64,000 nucleotides of DNA, taken from the NCBI GenBank assembly GCA_021018995.1, contig CM037595.1:89360991-89424990 (forward strand), written 5' to 3'. Position numbers and translations under genes: made by a program. The notes under the pieces were generated by a model. It ran no database searches. It was given only the letters and a program-made list of their open reading frames with translations, and had not been told where the DNA came from. Numbering within the stretch: the stretch's first letter is position 1; each line of letters begins with the position of its first letter. Source of the stretch: Chloranthus sessilifolius (lineage: Eukaryota; Streptophyta; Magnoliopsida; Chloranthales; Chloranthaceae). Of the stretch, positions 45,262-57,021 are shown piece after piece.

Positions 45262-47809
45262 TATAATATCCTGAAAATTTGATCGTTTGACTTTGACCTC
45301 GGGATCTGTGCCCGATTGATCGTAGGTTTGACCAAGTGATGGTCAAACATTAAGTTCATGAAGTAATGAACTGATGTGATGCAATTGTGACTAGGAGTGT
45401 TGAATAGTATTGATTTTGAGCTACATACACCTATCTCTGTTGTATGTGTTTAACACCGAAACCAAAGAGAGGATATAAGGGTTTAATAACCCTAGAATCC
45501 TTTTGTTTGGGTTGTTGAAGAGAGAGTTAAGAAGAGAGAGAGAAAGAGGAGGAGATTAATTGCCAAGGAGTTATTGTGGTTGGATTGAGGGAAGATGGAG
45601 CATTGCTTGCCGGATTCAACGCGTTTGGAGCCGTTGAAGCAAAAGCTGGAACCCTAGCCATTCCAACCTAGATCTTGATCAATTTGAGATTGATTGAAGG
45701 TGAGTTTTAAATTAATGTTAATGCATAGATTATAGATGATTAAATTCGGTCAAGTGTACTTAAAAGAGTAGATTAAAGGCTTAGAAAAGAAAAGGGAAAA
45801 GATTTGGAAGAACAGCCCGAAAGGGGGCTGAATCTGGCCAAATCGATTAATCGAAATTGGGGTTCAATTAATCGATTTTGGTCTGGAAGTTGAAAAGTCA
45901 AGTAAGCCCGATTTCGATTAATCGAATTGGATTTCAATTAATCGATTTGGAAATCGACTAATCGACTGGGTACTTCCAGTGGCTGGAAAACAAGACCTGG
46001 GGAAATCTACTAATCGAGTTGGAAAATCGATTAATCGATTTTGGATTTCGATTAATTGATTTGGGATCGACTAATCAATTTCAGACTTTCGACCACTCGA
46101 ATTGAGAATCGACTTCATTATGTTAGAGACTTCGATTAATTGATTTGGGATCGATTAATCGAATTTGAATCTCAATTAATCGATTTTGAGAATCGATTAA
46201 TCGATTTGGGTTTTGATTAATCGAATTGTATTTCGATTAATCGATTTTGGGAATCGATTAATCGACTTTGACAGTTTTGCTTGGCTTTCTATGTTTTCTT
46301 TGAGATTTATGGAGGGTCCAGGACCTTCTTCATTACATCTTTAGTGATGTATTGCATGTGTTATGATATACCATAGGTGGTACGTGTGAAAGCGAGCACA
46401 AGGAGCCGCGTGGGACCTTGATGCTTGGACTATCAGAAACTTGAGGTAGGGAACACCTTGAACATGTACTTTAATTTCAAGAGCATGTATGTAGTGATAT
46501 AATTATCATATTTGAAGTTGTTTTAAATTACGAAAAGCTTTGTGAAAATGGGTGTGTGTGTAACACCAAGAATGTAAAAAAGGCATCGGTGTGATGCAAG
46601 TGATTAAGATCAAGTAATCTAATAAGAATGAGACATCCCCAGGGGATGAGAAAGTAATAAAGGCATCAGGTGTGATGCGAGTATGTATACATCTCAAGGA
46701 TGTATATATATATATATATGATTGAATAATTATTGTTGAGGCCTAACTGATATAAGATAGCACACTTACACGGTGAACAACTATATGTAAAACACATATT
46801 ATTTTTGTTATTTGAGATTTGATAGGATACCCCGCCGACGTGGCGGGATACCCACGACTGATGCGACAGGATATCCGTGATCGGTACGGCAGCCAATCCG
46901 TACACTAGTGCGGAGGTTTATCCGTAACAGTAAGCACATCTCAGGGATGTTGAGATGAGTTTTAACCCCGCCGCCTAGTGAAAAGGGGCTTGGGTCGTAT
47001 TCCCAGGGAATACTTTATAACAACTGTCTATTTAGACGACGGTGAAGGGTATCTCATCGGGGCTCGATGCTATATTGCTCAGGGCTTACTTAAGTTGATG
47101 ATTTAAGTTTTGCTTTAGGTCTGTTCAGTGCCATTCATGATAAATCAACAGTAAAGTAAGACATGCTAATTACCAGTAAACTTGAATGCAATTCATCAGG
47201 TTTTAAACTATTTTCTAGCGAATGCATAGACACATCATGCTTAGAATATCATGGAATATATGTGTCATAATTTATATGTTCATTGTGTTTGTTCCCTATT
47301 GAGCTAGGATGTAGCTCACCCTTTAGACTATACGTCACAGGTCCATTGATAGCAGCTGTCGAGGCTTCGGGAGACGTAGATCCGGGTGATTCGGATTACG
47401 TACCTGGAGACGAGTTGGAGCCTCAACCCGAGGACTTCTTTTAGGAGACTCTGCTATGTACTTTGACAGAGAGTAATTTTGACAGCAGATTTGTACGGCT
47501 TGGTATGTCAAGCCTTTATTTTGATAAACATGTAATTAAATTGGATTATTCTTTTGGTGAACCATCTGGGGTAATCTGTTTATCACTGATGGTTCGGGTG
47601 GGTTCTCTATTCATGCAGAGGCATGAAAGTAGAACTGTCTTTTGCATATGCCAGTTGGACATATTAACCGTTTCTGCTTTATGAGATTATTTGCTTTATC
47701 TATTAAATTATGCTTGTTATACCAATGTTCCGTGTACAGTTTTGGGGCACGGTCTGGAGGATCATGCTGATGGCACGGGTTTCGGGGTGCCGAAATTCAG
47801 GCTGTTATA
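45262..47809 (+). repeat. 3' LTR of element B
   Basis: It begins TATAATATCC, where the expected start is TGTAATATCC, and ends TGTTATA. It is followed by the TTAGC duplication. Overall it is colinear with the left LTR, with a shorter palindrome array (45843-46266). Confidence 0.93.
45843..46266. repeat. TCGATTAATCGA palindrome array, element B right LTR
   Basis: Roughly ten exact cores and many CG-to-TG or CG-to-CA variants (CAATTAATCG, CGATTAATTG) are present. Confidence 0.95.
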
Positions 47810-47814
47810 TTAGC

Positions 47815-48000
47815 AGTGAGCACTGTAGGTTTATCAAATCGTATATCATAGTCAAGATCCATGTAGCCTAGAACAATTTGTACTTGTTCCTTCTATTTAC
47901 CATAGTTTGAGTCACTCAAAAGTTTAATTCCACCAATCATATTAGTAATAGAAGACGGGTTCAATGCTGCACAATAATTAAAGGCTTTATTATGTCCACA
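47815..48000 (-). pseudogene. copia gag, N-terminal piece
   Basis: The minus-strand reading LNPSSITNMIGGIKLLSDSN, then YGK-stop-KEQVQIVLGYMDLDYDI, joins across element B to the gag part at 34201-34922. TGG to TAG interrupts the usual NYxxWK motif. Confidence 0.8.
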
Positions 48001-49545
48001 TATAATTGAAGTGACTATCAATTCCACAAGGTTATAATTATGGTATGTGACGCAAGAGTTAAAATATATCAAGAAATATACTAGAAATTAAAACCAATGT
48101 GGTTTTATTGAGAAATAATTTGTGTCATTATAACCCTCTGTTGGATCGAGTCATAACACACTAGCCGCTTCCTCAATCTAAATTAATGATTGTGGTACTA
48201 AATTCGTCGTTATGATCCTCCGTTGGGTCGAGTCACAACACGCTAGCAGTACCCACACACAAAAAAAAAAAAGAATAGTAAGATACAACCGTCACACAAC
48301 ATTAAGTGATTCATCACCATTGGGCAGAAGAATCCCTTAAGTTGTGACGTTAACGTTCACTACACACTTTTATTGAATTTGTAACACTGTCTTTTACAAA
48401 AATAAATAAATCCTACTTTGAAAATCATAGTATTAGATAAGATCATCACGGTTGAGCAGAAGAATCATTTCAAGTAATATTTTTTATTTGGGTTTTATAA
48501 TATTTTAGATGGCCACAAAGGTGTTTAAACAATGGAAAAAAAAATAAGCCACTTAAGATATGTAAGTAGCCAAATCTAGCTCAGGTTGTTAGTAGGTGTC
48601 AAAATTAATTAATAATAATCGGGTAACATTATTTAAGTATCAACCTTGGGCTAGAGCACAATCTCTAATACCCAACCCTAATTAAAGGCACTCAAATATA
48701 CAATAATGATCAAATTAAAAATTATCAAAAGAATATCAGATCATGAAAACATTACAACAGAGAGCTCCTTATCAAAAATAGATCCGGAATGCCCGAGAAA
48801 GTTAAAATCCATATATAATATTCGAAAATCGGACCTATAAATAACTCAGAAATGACCCGAAAAGAATAAGAAATAATACGAGTCAAAATTGGGCCTGAAG
48901 GGCAAACGGGTCGAGTCTAATGGGCCGAACCGAGTCATGAATCATATGCCGGTAATGGGCTGGACCGAACCAAGGGCATGACCCTAGTCCAGTTATCAAT
49001 CGGACTGGGTCAATTTGGGTTGAACCGAGTTAGGTCATCATGTCACATAGAGTTAGAAAGCACCAATTCAGGTGCTCCAACTAATCATGCAATAAGAATT
49101 ATATTATTAAATACAAAACAAAAAACCCAACCTACAAGTCCACTATTCCTTCGTCTCCTTCTTCCCTAAGGAAGAAGCAATAAAGACGATGTCTCTTTTG
49201 GCTACTTTAGAAACCAAATACTTTTACTTTGTCTTTTTCAACCCTCTCACTAATCATTGAGGTGTTAGATATAGTTAATGTATTTAGTACATCTAAGTTG
49301 TTCCAATACGAAAAATAACGGTATCAGATTTGCAAATCCTGCTCATCCATATATGGAGGTGAACTTCCCTCATCTCCAAAAATATATTGCACATTTAACC
49401 TCGCGCAATGAAGCAAGTTCAATATTATACGCTTTGAAAATCATGCAAGGGATTCGTTATCTTCTTCAATGAAAACTTGATTATTTCGAACAAACACGTA
49501 ATAAGAATAAACTATAGTGTTTTAATCGATCATACGTCAAAATTT
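48001..49545 (-). other. Leader region of outer copia element
   Basis: About 1.5 kb without recognisable coding lies between the primer-binding site and gag. A 34-base motif (CTGTTGGATCGAGTCA type) occurs twice, at about 48131-48166 and 48215-48250. Two weaker repeats around CAGAAGAATC follow at 48325 and 48458. The rest shows nothing I can assign. Confidence 0.6.
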
Positions 49546-49558
49546 GGCTCTGATACCA
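49546..49558 (-). other. Primer-binding site of outer copia element
   Basis: The minus strand reads TGGTATCAGAGCC, complementary to the 3' end of initiator tRNA-Met. It lies two bases inside the 5' LTR. Confidence 0.9.
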
Positions 49559-49560
49559 AT

Positions 49561-50040
49561 TGATAGATCTATATGGATCTATCCGATCCGACCATCTAAA
49601 TATATGCCCTAGAATCTAGGCGCATGATCAATCAAAAATAATAAATCAGCAATCCATAAATTAAAAATATGTGCACACCTTGAATGTGAGCTATTAATGG
49701 TGGGTTGTTGATCTTCAACGATCTTCTCGCTTTCAATATCTCCTACCACAATGAGGATGCTTTCACTAATAGAGAGGATTGAATTGTGTCGAGCAATCGT
49801 TGGGACCAAGCACCCCTTGTATTTATAACCAAAGAGTCCTTTCCCATTAAGGACTTAAATTACTAATTTTATTATGATTAGAAATCACAATCATACCATA
49901 ACTAAAAGACTAACCTATTAGTTGCTTATTCTCTTCAAACTCACCGAATTAGCAACTACACATCGTAAAATTGATCTTACACCATTCACCGGTCAACGGG
50001 TTGACCATAGTGACGACCACCAAAATAGAAACTTCTAACA
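49561..50040 (-). repeat. 5' LTR of outer copia element
   Basis: The 480-bp repeat starts TGATAGATC, ends TTCTAACA, and is followed by GGGAT. It is the partner of 6103-6581. Confidence 0.95.
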
Positions 50041-50045
50041 GGGAT

Positions 50046-50582
50046 GGTAAAACATAAACCTATACTAGGAACAAAATTGAGGCAGAGACTTAAGCCTAAA
50101 ATCGGACAATATCATATCAGATCGAGTGAGGGTCGTCATATTAGAGATGAGGACAACTCTTCTATAAGGTGTGAGACTAATAGTCCCACATTGGATAGGA
50201 AAATGTCCAGAGCCTGGGCTAAAAGTGATTCCCTCCCCCTCATGATATGACGCGTTTTGGGTGGGAACGGCAAAACATTAATGTAATTTTTTTTCTCCAA
50301 ACTGACTAAGTTCTCCTAGTTGCAAGAATGGTGATACTTTTATATCTCATTTGCTCCACGTTAGCACCCCACTAGATCAGTTTTCAAATGCTCCGACAAA
50401 GTCCTCCCTAAACTTGCTCAACAATTCGTAGCTCTCCACCCGCTCCCCAAAACCAGACAGATTTACCAAACGTGCTCTCCCCCCCCCCCCTGCTAGCACC
50501 AAGGGGGATTACCATATGCGCTCAAGACGATGCACCGTGTGGAGCAGACAGGGACAGTTGCCAAACCGACCCTGAATGGATG
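50046..50582. other. Right flank: possible short LTR-type repeat at copia target
   Basis: The text around 50162-50215 (AATAGTCCCACATTGGATAG) is a motif I associate with LTRs of small plant retroelements. GACGCGTTTTGGGTGGGAAC at 50249 resembles the sequence abutting the copia insertion at 6083-6102. A C homopolymer lies near 50480-50489. No gene is seen. Confidence 0.4.
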
Positions 50583-51647
50583 CAGGGGCGGAGGCAAGAT
50601 TTTTTGAAAAGGGAGGGGGGGGGGGGGGGCAAGGGCCGACCCGAAAACCAAGCGAACCGGTCAAAATTGACCCAAAAGTCAATTCGGTACCGATTCTAGT
50701 ATAGTTTGGTTTCGATTTTTGGTTGAAAACCGATTCGGTTGGATTAGAAAATCGAAAAAAATCCGAAAAGAAAATAGCTTAAAATATAAAAAATAATCGA
50801 ACTGAAAGCAAACCTTAAAAAGCAAAAGTTTCGAGTTTCAGTTCAATTTCGATTTTAAAAATTAATAAAAAATTGAACTGATTGCGTTTTGGTTTCAGCT
50901 GGATCGAACTGAAAATAAAAAAAAATTGGTTTCAGTTTGGTTCAGATACCTGAATTCGCATCCCTATAAGTTTTCAATGAATAAAAAATAAAGAAAAACG
51001 CATTACAAAAAATCCCATAAAGAATTATATGTCATCGTAGTTGATGCCGGAGGGATTAGATGTCGCCGAAGATGTTAGAGGTCCGTAGGAGGAAGTCGCC
51101 TAATGGGGGTATCGGGTACTTATGGTTAGGGTTGCAAGAGCTAGAGCCGAGAGCCTCTCGGTCTTTTCCTTTATTCTTAAGTTTAGTAGTGTACAACTAA
51201 AAGAAATAGGTTTAATTTAAATACAGGCACCTTTTTTCTCAAGTCAAGGTCCTTCCTTCTCTGCTCGAGTTTTATGTGTTTAAACAGTTGATTGATTTAA
51301 ATCAGCTGATAGAGATCGTTTTCATTCGCAATACATATTGAGATTATGGGTCTACCATCAAACAGTCAGATTTAAATTCAATGTAGCACAAACCACGAAA
51401 ATTGATTCGGGAACACATTTGATGTATGCCTATGATCGTAGGCCCATGATCTCAAGATCTAATTTGTCAAAGATCAGGGCGAAAAACGATCCTCTTCGTC
51501 TAATTCAAAAGTCGTTAATGTTTTAAAGCATATAAAACTAGGTTGAGAAAGAAGAATCTGGAGTTGTAAATATACACACTGTTTAAGTTTTCATCAAAGT
51601 TAAAGAGAGGCAGCTGCCCCTCTTGCTCGAAGGTGGCTCCGCCCCTG
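50583..51647. mobile_element. Non-autonomous hAT-like DNA transposon
   Basis: The left end CAGGGGCGGAGGC and right end GGCTCCGCCCCTG are inverted repeats with one mismatch. AATGGATG precedes and AATGGAGG follows, an 8-bp duplication with one change, which is the hAT signature. No transposase remains in the 1065 bp. A G homopolymer (50624-50638) and an (A)ACCGATTCGGTT-type repeat block (50640-50960) lie inside. Confidence 0.8.
50640..50960. repeat. GGTTCGGTTT/AACCGA-rich block
   Basis: Degenerate repeats of AACCGATTCGGTT and GGTTTCAGTTTGG on both strands are present. A similar block occurs at 63540-63800. Confidence 0.55.
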
Positions 51648-51655
51648 AATGGAGG

Positions 51656-53779
51656 GCCACTAGCATTTTCACTTTAATGTCCCGTCAATAAGGTCTCTAT
51701 AGCTATTCATATTCCAAAAAATAAAAAAAATTTAAAAAATTTAAAAAATACAAAAAAACAAAAAAAGCAAAGAAGGCTTCATCAATGGCAATTTCTTTTT
51801 CTAAAAAATAGATAAATTGTGACTTTTGAGGTCCTTAAAATAAAAAATTTGTTCTCTTAACCAATAAGTTCATTGGTTGACGATGAGATTTGAGCCATAT
51901 CGCTCACATCTTTGACTAATTCAAGTGGTCCAAAACTTGTAGTATGAGAGGATCGCAACCATATGATCAATGTTGTTTAATAATTGGCGATTACGAAAAA
52001 ATACAGTTGTCAAAATTCAAATGCTTAAATTGGATGGTTCAACTCTTTTAATGAGTGTGGGTTTGGGCTCAATGTATGGCCTAATTGGAGCCACCACTTG
52101 GATGACTTACATCTCTTAAAAAAGGGTTTCACATGGCCTACAACTCAGTTGGACATTGTTCGTTTGTAATCTTACAAGTGCACAAGTTCATTGAACAAGG
52201 GCAAATAATTATATATGATGATTTATAAGAGTGTTAAAACTTAATTTCTATTAAGATTGAAAATATTTGAAAGTGAACATAATACGTTTCAATAAAATCA
52301 AAATGAAAGATTAATTATGATGATTTGAAATAAACGAATGAAATAAAGATGATGACATTCAAGGATACAGCTACACCCTATATTTATTAGATTCTCTCCC
52401 TTCAATTGAATAAATAATAAACAATGAATATCTACTCTCATTTTTACTACAAGCAAAATAATTTGAAATGCATGCCATTAATGATCTCGACATATATTAT
52501 CCTAGTTACTATGATTCATTTACAAATGGCATAAGTCATGTACAAGGTATAACATATCAAGAATAAACAATCACAACATATTAATCAATCAAATGACATC
52601 CTATATTAATCTACAAGATTAATCTACGTTATAAGATATCCCTTCGACGATCACTAATCTACATGATCAATGACTATAGACGGATTTTCAATGGAAGTAT
52701 AATATTCATCTAGAATAACTTAGCCATATGATTCACTAGTCAAAATAAGAATGACAAGCTAAAAGGAACTTATCTACTCATCTAGGGTTCACCTTCTCCT
52801 TGAACGAGAGAGTTAGCCTCTCATCTCCAAACTACGCATCACGCACGAATCCAATTCACCAACATAATACTTTAATATTAACTATTGAATCTCAATGTTG
52901 AGTTCTCATTTCTCAGGAAAAGACTCCAAAAACTAAAAACTATTATTGAAATGATTTGGAGAAAAAATATGTTTTACCCTAATTACAAAGTACTATGTAT
53001 AAGCAAAACTACAAAATACAAATTTCTGAGCATCTTTGCGAGCATCTGGGCATTCGTAGCACTAAGGCGAAACTTTCGAGTCCATTCTTGCAGCCATGAG
53101 AATTGGACTCGGGGGCACGAACTCGGGGCGGCTCATGGCCACAAATTCGGGCCTTCTTCAATGTCTTCCGAATTTAGACTTGAATTTTTTTGCCTTTTTG
53201 TTTCCTTATCTGCAATCGCCTTTTGCTAATTGTCATCAAGTGCTCCTTGACTCATGTGCGCCACATTCTTCACTCTTTTGGAGCTCCTTCTTGGTCCAAC
53301 AATCGTATTACATTGAATCCATGATTATTGCCCTCAATTGACGCATTTTATCAATAACTTGCAATCTGCCCATAATTCACTAAACTATAAAAATCATTAG
53401 TAATTACCTTATTTAAAGATCATAAAGCACTACTTTGGATTCTTAAATTGGTGCCTTTTGGAGACCGACTAGTCATCTATGATTAGATTATGATACTAAA
53501 ATTAAAGTATTTACTAAAAATAGAATGTGCACAGATTTCTACATAAATATATTCGGTCAAAGAGAGATTCTATTACTATAATTCTCGCAAAAAATATTTA
53601 CCATATCAGCATGAGAATAAACGGCTACCATTATTTGAAATTGAATATTTGGTAAGGTCAATTAGAGTTTTCTAAATTGATCTTCCACAATAAATCTTGA
53701 GAGCATGATCCACCTATCAGACGGTCATATAGTGATTAATGGCAGACATATAGTGAACCTTTTGGGAATGTGTGGCACA
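51656..53779. other. Intergenic DNA with possible old gypsy LTR
   Basis: No gene is recognised; the 114-codon plus-strand frame at 52885-53229 has no family features. From about 52155 the sequence TTGTAATCTTACAAGTGCACAAG echoes the start of the element C LTR, and later parts share its layout. An ancient Athila/Tat-type solo LTR is possible at about 52155-53400. Confidence 0.4.
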
Positions 53780-53780
53780 T

Positions 53781-53874
<94 letters not shown>
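53780..53874. repeat. (AT)n microsatellite, about 46 units
   Basis: An almost perfect AT run of about 94 bases abuts the copia remnant. It creates spurious Tyr-Ile frames. Confidence 0.97.
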
Positions 53875-53879
<5 letters not shown>

Positions 53880-54198
53880 AAATTATGGCAATTAAATAAC
53901 ACACACAACAAGTAAAATGTAAACACAATATTTATGTGGTTCGGTAATTTGCCTACGTCCACGGGTGATGTTTACTAATATATGAAAAACTATGATTACA
54001 AATCTCTCATATCTTACCTCACTCAATATAGAAATCGAGTTTCCTTTAATATAATTTTAATCTATAATTAAAGTTTATATCTAATACAAAGTATAAACGC
54101 CTAATATAGAATATGACGAAAATTCCCTAAGTAACCCTAAAAAAATTTTGCTTGACCCACATAGCTGTGGCTGGGTATACAGTTCAAGCTGTTGATTA
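53875..54198 (-). repeat. 3' LTR of second copia remnant
   Basis: It runs from TATAGAAATTATGG to CAAGCTGTTGATTA and is colinear with 56214-56995 once the two insertions there are removed. Confidence 0.75.
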
Positions 54199-55762
54199 GT
54201 ACCTGATTAGTCTCATATTTTATTAGTTTTATACCCTCAACTAGGTGTTGTTAGTCTGTAGTTTGCTACTAATGATATTTCGATGATAGATATTTAGAAC
54301 AAGCAGAAAAAGAACAAAGTGTAATTTTTTTCCAAAATGAACTCCTAAAGCAGTAGATAGAAGATTACAAAAGAAGAAGAGTCAAATCGTAATTGAAACA
54401 CCAGTTCATGAGTTAATGAAGAGAAATCGTGAAGCCTATGAGCCAGTCAAAGTGAAGAAATACAAAATTGAGAACCAGAATCAGAGAATGAATGAAATCG
54501 TAACCTTACGATTCTGCTAAAGAGAAGATTGTGAGAGAACAAGGTGCAGTGCGAGCGATCGAACATAAATCGTATGAAGAAACATAGAGAACACACAAAA
54601 TCATATCCTCAATTTTGTACTATAAAACTTATGCATTACTATTGAAGAGTCATGTGAGAAGTGCACAATCATGCAAAGAATTTTAATATCTAAAACAGGA
54701 ATCCATGCATTTCACAGATCAATGAGACTTGGCGAGAATCACTGCTGCTGAAGATCAGGAAGAAGAAATCTTACATGCCTCTAGTAACCGAAGCAAGAAG
54801 GATATGTAGTAGGTAGTTGAGTTTTAAGAAACTTAGTTTTAGGAATTTTGCTTTCTTTAGACTCCTAAATTATTGTAACATGCTTCTTGTGAATCTATAA
54901 ATAAGATGACCTGCGTCCATGAATAAGCATTCTAGAAATCTCGATCATAGCTGACAATTAAGATTAGGGGGGGAAAAGATCAAACTTAGAGTAGATTTTA
55001 TTTTCAGTCTTTAATTTTTTGCAAAGTAGAATAGTTTTAATTTCATTTTATATTACATCCAAGGAGTTTTAATCTTAATTGACAACTAAGAGAGAATTTC
55101 TGAAAGACCATTGTAGCATAGTTTTACTTTTCTTTAATTTACTTTTTTCTATAATTTACTTTTCAGCAATTTATTTTTCAACACATAAACATCTGAAGAC
55201 TTGTGGATTTTAATTGATGACTAGAATCTGGAAGGCTGGGGATTAGATTTAATTTTCTGCAATTTTATTTCAGTACTTACGATATCAAAAGAATTATGGA
55301 TTTTAATTGACGCCTAAGATTTGGGAGACTTGAGATCCAGTGTAACGATTTTCAATTCAGTAGAATAGATTTATTTTCTGCACCATAGTTTAAACAAAAA
55401 TCATAATTTTTTAATTCCTTAAAGGCAAATAGAAGCTTTCAGAATAACATTCTTCCCTGTGGGATCGATTCTACACTCGTGTTACCATATCGTTGTGTGT
55501 TTGCAATAGGTTAAGACAATGATTAGTTATAGAGTTACACAGGTTTTAGCGTCGTTGTCGGGGAAGCGGATTTTTTGAAAATTAATGTGTTTCAATTTTT
55601 CTTTTCTTTAATTTTCTTTTCTTTTAATTTTTTATTATTAATTCTTTGCAGGTTTGAGCCAGAGCAGCAAATCGGGGTTTCGAAACCTCTTCTAGCAAAG
55701 GAAGCTAGAGGCCAAAATTTGTCTTCTCTCTACCTGTTATTCTCAATAAAAAAAATTAATTA

Positions 55763-55798
<36 letters not shown>

Positions 55799-55800
55799 TT
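54199..55800 (+). mobile_element. Gypsy LTR and 5' fragment (Tat/Athila-type)
   Basis: The text TTCCCTGTGGGATCGATTC (55452) is common near LTR 3' ends of this branch. GTTTTAGCGTCGTTGTCGGG (55544-55563) reads as a decayed TTGGCGCCGTTGCCGGGG primer site, with G/C to A/T changes. A short leader and the start of an internal region follow, then an (AT)n tract. The left LTR border is not defined. Confidence 0.5.
55769..55796. repeat. (AT)n microsatellite
   Basis: About 14 AT units follow a TTAATTAATTAA stretch. Confidence 0.9.
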
Positions 55801-55830
55801 TGGTGTATGCATCACATTCGATCTTTAAAT

Positions 55831-56164
55831 TTAAATATTTGTCAGTGTGATCGAGAAATCGAGAGGACTCTCTTGCGAAACTTGGCTTTCAAGTTTCGTC
55901 CAAAGTTTGAGCACCGTTTCTGAATCGATCACGTTATACATGACCTCATCCGCGAGACAAAGAAGGATCATGTTGATTGCCTTCAACTCTAATTCCCCCC
56001 CAGTCATTATTGTCCATGTTTGCCAGCTTCTTCGATTTTTCATGTAACGTTATGTAGAGACTTTGTTGCACGAGTAGATCTTTAACCATTCTCGGCCACA
56101 ATCCGAAGTTACCTTTTCCGTCAAATTTCTCGACTTCAAACCTGCTTGTAGATTTTATTGCCAC
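55831..56164 (-). pseudogene. copia gag N-terminal fragment
   Basis: The minus-strand frame from 56164 reads MAIKSTSRFEVEKFDGKGNF, then LWPRMVKDLLVQQSL; a frame change then leads to AINMILLCLADEVMYNV and LKLWTKLES (to 55900). This is a standard plant copia gag start (W-rich core, DEVMYNV helix). It is truncated at the left and has no zinc knuckle. Confidence 0.85.
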
Positions 56165-56313
56165 CGTGAAGAGAAAAATGAAAAGTTATAAGCCCTAGAC
56201 TCTAATACCAATTTGTAGAAATTATAACAATCAAATAACATACACAACAAGCAAAACACAAACATAAGATTTACGTGGTTCGATAATTTGCCTACGTCCA
56301 CGAGTGATACTGA

Positions 56314-56553
56314 GGTTGTGTTTGGGTTAGCTCTTATAAAAGCAGAAGCAACTCTCTATCTGCTCTCTGTCAGAGCAGATAAAATCAGCTCTGACATAGA
56401 GCAGACAGAGAACAATTTTATCACTTAAAATAGCTCCCCGCTAGAGCAAATGGGGCGAGGAGTTGTGTTACCAAACATAAAAGTAGTTCTCTCCCGGAGC
56501 CAAGGAGCAAAAGAGCTGCTCTTTACCCTGAAAGAGTTAACCCAAACGCAGCC
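56314..56553. mobile_element. 240-bp MITE in copia LTR
   Basis: The ends GGTTGTGTTTGGGTTAGCTC and the complement of GAGTTAACCCAAACGCAGCC form imperfect inverted repeats. TGA flanks both sides (or CTGAG if the ends are set inward), which fits the 3-bp TNA duplication of PIF/Harbinger. The partner LTR lacks the insert, confirming mobility. Confidence 0.75.
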
Positions 56554-56744
56554 TGAGTCTTTAACTAGTCTGTCAAAAACTAGGGTTGCAAATCTCTCAT
56601 ATCTCACCTCACTCAAAATAGAAATCAAGTTTCCTTTAATATAACTATAATCTATAATTAGAGTTTATATATAGTACAAATTATAATCGCCCAATATAGA
56701 ATATGACGAAAATACCTTCAGTAACCCTAGAAAATTTCTGCTCG

Positions 56745-56881
56745 CACTACAAAAAAAAGAGTATTAGCGGCAATTTTTGGCTGTAAAAAACTGTTGCCAT
56801 TAACAAAAAAATTATTAAAGGATACTAAGACTATTAGCGGCAGTTTTTGGCTGCCGCTAATAATCTTATCTTTTTGTAGTG
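56745..56881. mobile_element. CACTA-type miniature element
   Basis: It starts CACTACAAAAAAAAGAG and ends TCTTTTTGTAGTG. TCG is duplicated at 56742-56744 and 56882-56884, the 3-bp duplication of CACTA elements. Internal TTAGCGGCAGTTTTTGGCTG repeats form a near-hairpin. It is only 137 bp and non-coding. Confidence 0.82.
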
Positions 56882-57016
56882 TCGGGGACTCTGCCCCTGA
56901 ACCCCAGCTAGGTAGGGGCATGCTCCCCCAATGAGCTTAGTGCGGAGCTCGAATCGCACAATTATGACTGGATATACAGTCCAACCTGTTGATCAATACA
57001 GCTAACATAATTCAAG

Positions 57017-57021
57017 ACACA

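Larger units (their letters stand above)
34928..47809 (+). mobile_element. Ty3/gypsy element B (Tekay/Del-like), sister of A in opposite orientation
   Basis: The element is 12.9 kb. It starts TGTAATATCC, and the right LTR ends GCTGTTATA where the left LTR ends GCTGTCACA. TTAGC flanks it at 34923-34927 and 47810-47814. LTRs lie at 34928-37552 and about 45262-47809. The primer-binding site (37555-37566) and polypurine tract (45249-45260) give plus-strand transcription. The content is colinear with element A: gag, intron, pol, palindrome array, third ORF. The terminal TG of the right LTR has become TA and its terminal CA has become TA, so the ends are decayed. Several stops and frame changes make it inactive. 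Confidence 0.95.
6103..50040 (-). mobile_element. Outer Ty1/copia LTR retrotransposon, split by nested insertions
   Basis: Two about 480-bp LTRs bound the element (6103-6581 and 49561-50040). Both start TGAT and end CTTCTAACA on the plus strand, and the element is flanked by GGGAT at 6098-6102 and 50041-50045. A primer-binding site matching initiator tRNA-Met (49546-49558) and a polypurine tract (6582-6594) show that it is transcribed on the minus strand. Reading right to left, the order is gag, protease, integrase, reverse transcriptase, RNase H, which defines Ty1/copia. Gypsy elements A (8610-32869) and B (34928-47809) interrupt it. Removing them leaves about 6.8 kb. Stop codons and frame changes make it inactive. 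It is the oldest member of the stack because the others lie inside it. Confidence 0.95.
53875..56995 (-). mobile_element. Second, old copia remnant with internal replacement
   Basis: Related LTRs at 53875-54198 and 56214-56995 share TTTRTGTGGTTCG..TTGCCTACGTCCACG and later blocks. A tRNA-Met-type primer site (56198-56210, minus TGGTATTAGAGTC) and gag start adjoin the right LTR, so transcription was on the minus strand. Pol is missing; the space holds a gypsy fragment (54199-55800). The right LTR has two later DNA-transposon insertions. No target duplication was found. Confidence 0.7.
56214..56995 (-). repeat. 5' LTR of second copia remnant, with two insertions
   Basis: It begins TGTAGAAATT and ends CCTGTTGATCA. 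The MITE at 56314-56553 and CACTA-type element at 56745-56881 interrupt it; both are absent from the partner LTR. Confidence 0.75.

Noticed and set aside
52885-53229. 114-codon plus-strand frame
   Set aside because: No domain, no promoter signal and no CG-rich coding character; it lies in a likely old LTR.
53717-53962. Tyr-Ile repeat frames on the minus strand
   Set aside because: These are direct translations of the (AT)n microsatellite.
53875-56995. A complete second copia element
   Set aside because: Only LTRs and a gag start remain; pol is absent and no target duplication is visible.
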